Source: Litoditis marina (lineage: Eukaryota; Nematoda; Chromadorea; Rhabditida; Rhabditidae). Taken from it: a stretch of 64,000 bases of DNA. The stretch covers positions 55,135,902-55,199,901 of the forward strand of contig OZ038433.1 in the NCBI GenBank assembly GCA_964036275.1. The letters are read 5' to 3'. The notes under the pieces were generated by a model that worked only from the letters and a program-made list of their open reading frames with translations, made no database searches and was not told where the DNA came from. How positions within the stretch are numbered: the stretch's first letter is position 1; each line of letters starts with the position of its first letter. Made by a program: the position numbers and the translations under genes. Below, in pieces: positions 62,801 to 64,000 of the stretch.

Positions 62801-62962
62801 GCGCCGCGTCGCTGGTTGGCGCCGCCCGGTCGCCGTCGCCGCGCGCGGTCAGCCGGAACGCGGTCGGACGACCCGTTCAGTGAGGTTCGCCTCGATGTCA
62901 CCCACCACTCCTTCTGCCCTTTGTCGCGCGCGACGTCGCCAGTTCGCGTTTTGAGACTCTAG
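35571..62962 (+). CDS. Tandem-domain protein tyrosine phosphatase, long isoform model
   Basis: Exons: 35571-35642, 36215-36316, 37668-37747, 38030-38080, 41934-42189, 43039-43120, 48927-49042, 49388-49430, 49578-49606, 50142-50231, 50744-50881, 51165-51254, 51693-51811, 52145-52204, 59015-59186, 59833-59949, 60817-60906, 61166-61265, 61552-61625, 61823-61960, 62291-62410, 62621-62962. Phases agree; 2481 nt give 826 residues. The N-terminal 215 residues are charged and Ser-rich without a membrane segment. Domain 1 has RNRYEQDTLPYDHNRV, HYINASYVN and the catalytic VVHCSNGAGRSG (Cys about 442). The WPD loop reads FHFTEWELDSFP, lacking the usual Pro-Asp. Domain 2 has ENRGKNRDVMVVPPDHARPY and AEFIVTEWP, then ends without an HCxxGxxR loop in a GC-rich, Arg/Pro-rich tail. 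It would dephosphorylate phosphotyrosine or act as a pseudo-phosphatase, in the cytosol unless ectodomain exons exist elsewhere. Donors at 38080, 42189 and 60906 are the least certain. Confidence 0.85.
36703..37110 (+). other. Unexplained open frame inside phosphatase intron 2
   Basis: A frame of about 136 codons from ATG 36703, then running into MITE R2 at 37121. An acceptor-like CATCAG at 36773 and a donor-like GTCTGT near 37040 would make a cassette exon containing CLQRAFQLHGIDDFHLNKCG. No family is recognised. It could be an alternative exon, a remnant or chance. Confidence 0.2.
37121..37244. mobile_element. MITE family R2, full copy
   Basis: TTTAAAGCAGGACGATTATG to ACATAATCGTCCTTCCTTAA, with the inner TTTAAACTGCAATTG palindrome. 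It lies in phosphatase intron 2. Confidence 0.85.
37762..38283. repeat. GA-rich tracts around a small exon
   Basis: (GA)n runs at 37770-37830 and 38105-38283, the last about 34 nt of pure GA, flank the 51-nt exon at 38030-38080. Confidence 0.9.
38584..38852. repeat. (CT)n / CTGTCT microsatellite block
   Basis: Long CT dinucleotide runs interrupted by TCTGTCTC units. The Ser/Leu-rich open frames over it are repeat artefacts. Confidence 0.95.
39416..40161. mobile_element. Non-autonomous element with 125-bp terminal inverted repeats
   Basis: Left end 39416-39540 (TATACTAGTAGTAAATTGAA, ATAGTCACGTAAAGATAGCA, GTGCACTTTGT) is the imperfect complement of 40036-40161 (CAAAGTGCACAATG, GCTAACTGTACGTGACTATT, TTACTTCTAGTATA). 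The internal part of about 495 bp has no transposase frame. A solo end lies at 10432-10552. It sits in the 3.9-kb phosphatase intron 4. Confidence 0.85.
41268..41336. repeat. (CT)n microsatellite
   Basis: Interrupted CTCTCT/CCCTCT run in a phosphatase intron. Confidence 0.9.
41476..41645. mobile_element. Palindromic MITE family R1, copy 4
   Basis: TATGTATGCTAGAAGATCCG to GGATCTTCTAGCATACGCAC, with CATCCTGCGTCTC and GAGACGCAGGATTCGATG inside. Confidence 0.85.
42780..43012. repeat. GGTAACC-rich foldback repeat
   Basis: Direct and inverted copies of TTTTTGGTAACC and GGTTACCTG. It ends 26 nt before the exon at 43039, so an element again lies close to a splice acceptor. Confidence 0.8.
43310..44000. 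repeat. Pyrimidine tract then purine tract
   Basis: 43310-43435 is a CT-rich run and 43790-44000 a GA-rich run on the same strand, about 350 bp apart. The open frames on both strands here are composition artefacts. Confidence 0.9.
44001..45600. other. Long intronic stretch with possible internal promoter
   Basis: No coding exon was supported. An AATGTTTCA motif in a GC-richer context (ACGCGTTCCAATGTTTCATC) lies at 44927. The stretch precedes the alternative first exon at 45810. Confidence 0.4.
45810..45918 (+). CDS. Alternative first exon of the phosphatase (isoform B leader)
   Basis: ATG at 45810 opens 36 codons plus one base, with SLLTSYQALREKSPLLERLQ and a Ser/Gln-rich end, finishing at a GTAAGG donor in phase 1. 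It joins the common exon at 48927 in frame, giving a 648-residue product. The region has no good TTTCAG acceptor directly before it, which favours an alternative start. A different exon at 45694, after GGGTTTCAG, is another reading of the same area. Confidence 0.5.
45926..45939. repeat. G14 homopolymer tract
   Basis: Fourteen consecutive G residues begin 7 nt after the donor at 45918/45919. Such tracts can form quadruplexes; in C. elegans they are deletion-prone when DOG-1 is absent. Confidence 0.97.
46330..46560. repeat. Purine-rich (GA) tract
   Basis: Almost pure A/G with GAGAGAG and AAAGAGA units. Intronic. Confidence 0.9.
46640..47005 (+). promoter_or_regulatory. Candidate internal promoter before isoform C
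   Basis: A GC-richer, pyrimidine-rich block with TTCGCGGCCGCGTGTGG and CCCCCTGGGGG palindromes, between a purine tract and the ATG at 47006. It contrasts with the surrounding AT-rich intron. Function is inferred from position and composition only. Confidence 0.4.
47006..47294 (+). CDS. Alternative first exon of the phosphatase (isoform C leader)
   Basis: ATG at 47006 is followed by 96 codons plus one base, ending at a GTACGT donor in phase 1, which joins the common exon at 48927 for a product of 708 residues. The leader begins MDYLSVPESPATRRRRELSG and is highly basic later (KKSRRRKKPRRSW), suggesting a nuclear-localisation-like or membrane-surface-binding segment. An in-frame TAG lies directly before the ATG, so the exon either starts a transcript or is entered through the weak acceptor GAACTAG. 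Its GC content is far above the flanking introns. Confidence 0.7.
47345..48590. other. Phosphatase intron, no supported feature
   Basis: AT-rich, with a short direct repeat (GTTCACGAAAACTATCATCAAG-like) around 48090-48150. No exon is supported. Confidence 0.5.
48595..48905. repeat. Purine-rich (GA) tract before the common exon
   Basis: GAGAGAAAGAAAGAGG-type sequence ends about 20 nt before the acceptor of exon 48927. Confidence 0.9.
49915..50012. repeat. Dispersed repeat R5, second copy
   Basis: GAGAGAGTGTGCAGGTCAGA, CTGCTCTCTCGCTTTTGTAG and GCTAATCGTTCTG match 8740-8850. Confidence 0.75.
53347..53477. mobile_element. MITE family R2, full copy
   Basis: TTAAAATAGGACAATTATGT to ACATAATCGTCGTTCTTTAA, with a duplicated AATTGAAAAACTACAATTG centre. 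Confidence 0.8.
56543..57545. mobile_element. About 1-kb element with 28-bp terminal inverted repeats
   Basis: Left end ATATAAGACGCTCCAATCTA (continuing AATGGTTT) is the exact complement of the right end, TAGATTGGAGCGTCTTATAT, at 57516-57545. Inside are tandem CACAATTTTTCACAC / AATTTTTTGGGCAC units at 56800-56905 and 57225-57305, a GAGACGCAGAGAAA-rich part and a C9 tract. There is no transposase frame. Confidence 0.85.
57631..58213 (-). pseudogene. Antisense open frames nested in the phosphatase intron, possibly a decayed gene
   Basis: A 138-codon minus-strand frame (58213-57797) contains ISKECYFGFVAFYEDLTPFL and ends at a perfect GTAAGT-like sequence. An overlapping frame (57837-57631) contains VSREQKLSGSLKELPENVVT. 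A single frameshift near 57830 would merge them. No family is recognised and it may be chance. If real it is a nested gene or remnant. Confidence 0.22.
59215..59720. repeat. Minisatellite with higher-order structure
   Basis: Basic unit of about 16 bp, ACTAGCGTGCATCAAA with variants. A longer period of about 96 bp is visible from repeated CTAACGTGCATCCAAAC at about 59310, 59406, 59504 and 59597. It lies in the phosphatase intron after exon 59015-59186. Confidence 0.95.
59989..60156. mobile_element. Palindromic MITE family R1, copy 5
   Basis: AGTACGTATGCCAGAAGATC to GATCTTCTAGCATACGTACT, with CATCCTGTGTCTC and GAGACGCAGGATGGGATT inside. Confidence 0.85.
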
Positions 62963-63347
62963 CAAAGCTACTAACATTTACGATACAACTGTGGTCGTTT
63001 TGAATGGCGTCACGTCTACGAACGTTAGATATATGCGCGGTAATACGCGATTCTTATAGGTAATGGAAATTTTGTACTTTTGAGCTGACAGCGGATAGAT
63101 TTAATAACAAGAGACCGAAAGTCAGTTAAACCAGTTTCAGCCCTACCAGGTCGTGCCGTTGCCAAAATGTGACTCTGGGGGAAACGTGTCACACTTAGTG
63201 AGTGCGTGAATGCGTAGTTTTCCATTATCTAAACCGGTTTTCGTTGACTTTGATTAAAAACAACGCTATTTGGTAGTTCCCGTGTACTTGTGACTATCTA
63301 AACGACCTGGTTGGGTAGAGACGTTGTGCGAGTCCGTCCTCTGTCAA
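62963..63347. other. Gap between phosphatase stop and the next gene
   Basis: Probable 3' UTR and promoter. No polyadenylation signal or repeat was assigned. Confidence 0.5.
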
Positions 63348-63990
63348 AATGTCCGTACACCTGATTGGAAAACCCTCCTTCTTTGTAATGAAACACTCAA
63401 TGTAAGTATGAATTTTGAAAAAAAAAACATTAAATATAAATAAGGGTGGGATGAACCGAACCGGATTATCATATTCCCAACAAACATTATAACTTCATCA
63501 CTTTCTACACCGACAGATTAGTATCAAACGTTAGCACACTTCAAAGTTTCGTTGTGATCTTATAAAGGGACTCGTACTAAAACGATGCTAAGTAAAGGTT
63601 CTTCATAGAATTGATTGGATGAAAGGGGTTTAAATCGATAGATACGAATATACAAACGGAATGGGAAGGTCCTAGTTTGTGTTTTGTGTCGTTACTGTCG
63701 TTGTCGTTGTACCACGTGCAAATGTTTCTAGAAGGGCTCGGCAGACATCAACCGACTTCTCAATATTCGACGCGAAAAAGCCGATCTACAAAAAGACACC
63801 ACCAAACAGATTCAAAAACTGGTCCGTCTGACTGCCTGCGTCTCTTCTCCTACCACACTGTCTCGTGTTTATACTAACTGCGCTTCTACTAACATTTTCA
63901 ATGCTCTCAGACAACAAAACAGATTGAATATTTGAAGAACGGTTCAAATTACGATTTTCGATTGCGAATTGTTCGGTTGTCTGTGAGTAA
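63348..63990 (+). CDS. Start of a further gene, partial, function unknown
   Basis: ATG at 63348 reads MSVHLIGKPSFFVMKHS up to a GTAAGT donor at 63402. Two later exons agree in phase with each other: 63730-63819 (after TTTCTAG; reads GSADINRLLNIRREKADLQK, then DTTKQIQKL) and 63913-63984 (TTKQIEYLKNGSNYDFRLRI). The pair looks like charged, partly coiled-coil protein. The first exon does not join them in phase unless an earlier GTAATG donor is used or a small exon is missed. No family is recognised. The gene continues beyond the window. The two exons could instead extend the phosphatase gene. Confidence 0.4.
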
Positions 63991-64000
63991 GATGATTTCT

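Noticed and set aside
62751..62954. Arg-rich frame MATSVRRADRSRTRF...
   Set aside because: An out-of-phase shadow of the GC-rich last phosphatase exon.
1..64000. CRISPR array, bacterial operons or phage
   Set aside because: The exon/intron structure throughout shows eukaryotic nuclear DNA. The tandem arrays lack unique spacers of constant length.

Overview
The window is nuclear DNA of an intron-rich invertebrate, most likely a rhabditid nematode close to Caenorhabditis. The evidence is AT-rich DNA, short exons, the TTTCAG-type 3' splice site at most exons, spliced-leader-type acceptors just upstream of start codons, convergent gene ends, a MUT-7/EXD3-type exonuclease, and many copies of a 9-mer that resembles the upstream motif of C. 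elegans 21U-RNA (piRNA) genes. Exons were joined by hand using reading frame, splice phase and family similarity. No search or transcript data were available.

Layout. 1-620 is the end of a tandem array of about 128-bp units. 621-4070 holds no firm gene, only repeats and one possible pair of decayed exons. 4079-14747 (+) is a complete 15-exon SLC6-type (sodium:neurotransmitter symporter family) gene; the model is 657 residues and has a degenerate first membrane helix. 14748-17214 is the gap between two converging genes. 17215-27035 (-) is a complete 21-exon gene for a MUT-7/EXD3-like DEDDy 3'-5' exonuclease, 683 residues in this model. 27036-35550 is a gene-poor divergent intergenic region with inverted repeats, an (ATT)n array and minisatellites.

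35571-62962 (+) is a large tandem-domain protein tyrosine phosphatase gene. Three alternative 5' leaders can all be joined in the same splice phase to a common exon at 48927. Domain 1 keeps its HCxxGxxRS loop, which is split by a 6.8-kb intron, but it has lost the WPD motif. Domain 2 is truncated and looks inactive. From 63348 a further gene appears to begin and runs off the window.

Introns and gaps are full of small non-autonomous elements: two palindromic MITE families, a tRNA-like SINE family, elements with long terminal inverted repeats, and microsatellite, purine-tract and minisatellite arrays. Several sit within 4-25 nt of a splice site.

The most interesting signal is AATGTTTCA (either strand), found exactly 24 times where base composition predicts about one. 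It shares TGTTTCA with the C. elegans 21U-RNA upstream motif, so the window may be part of a piRNA-producing domain. The genes do not form an operon and show no evident shared pathway. The exonuclease family does, however, act in small-RNA silencing in worms.
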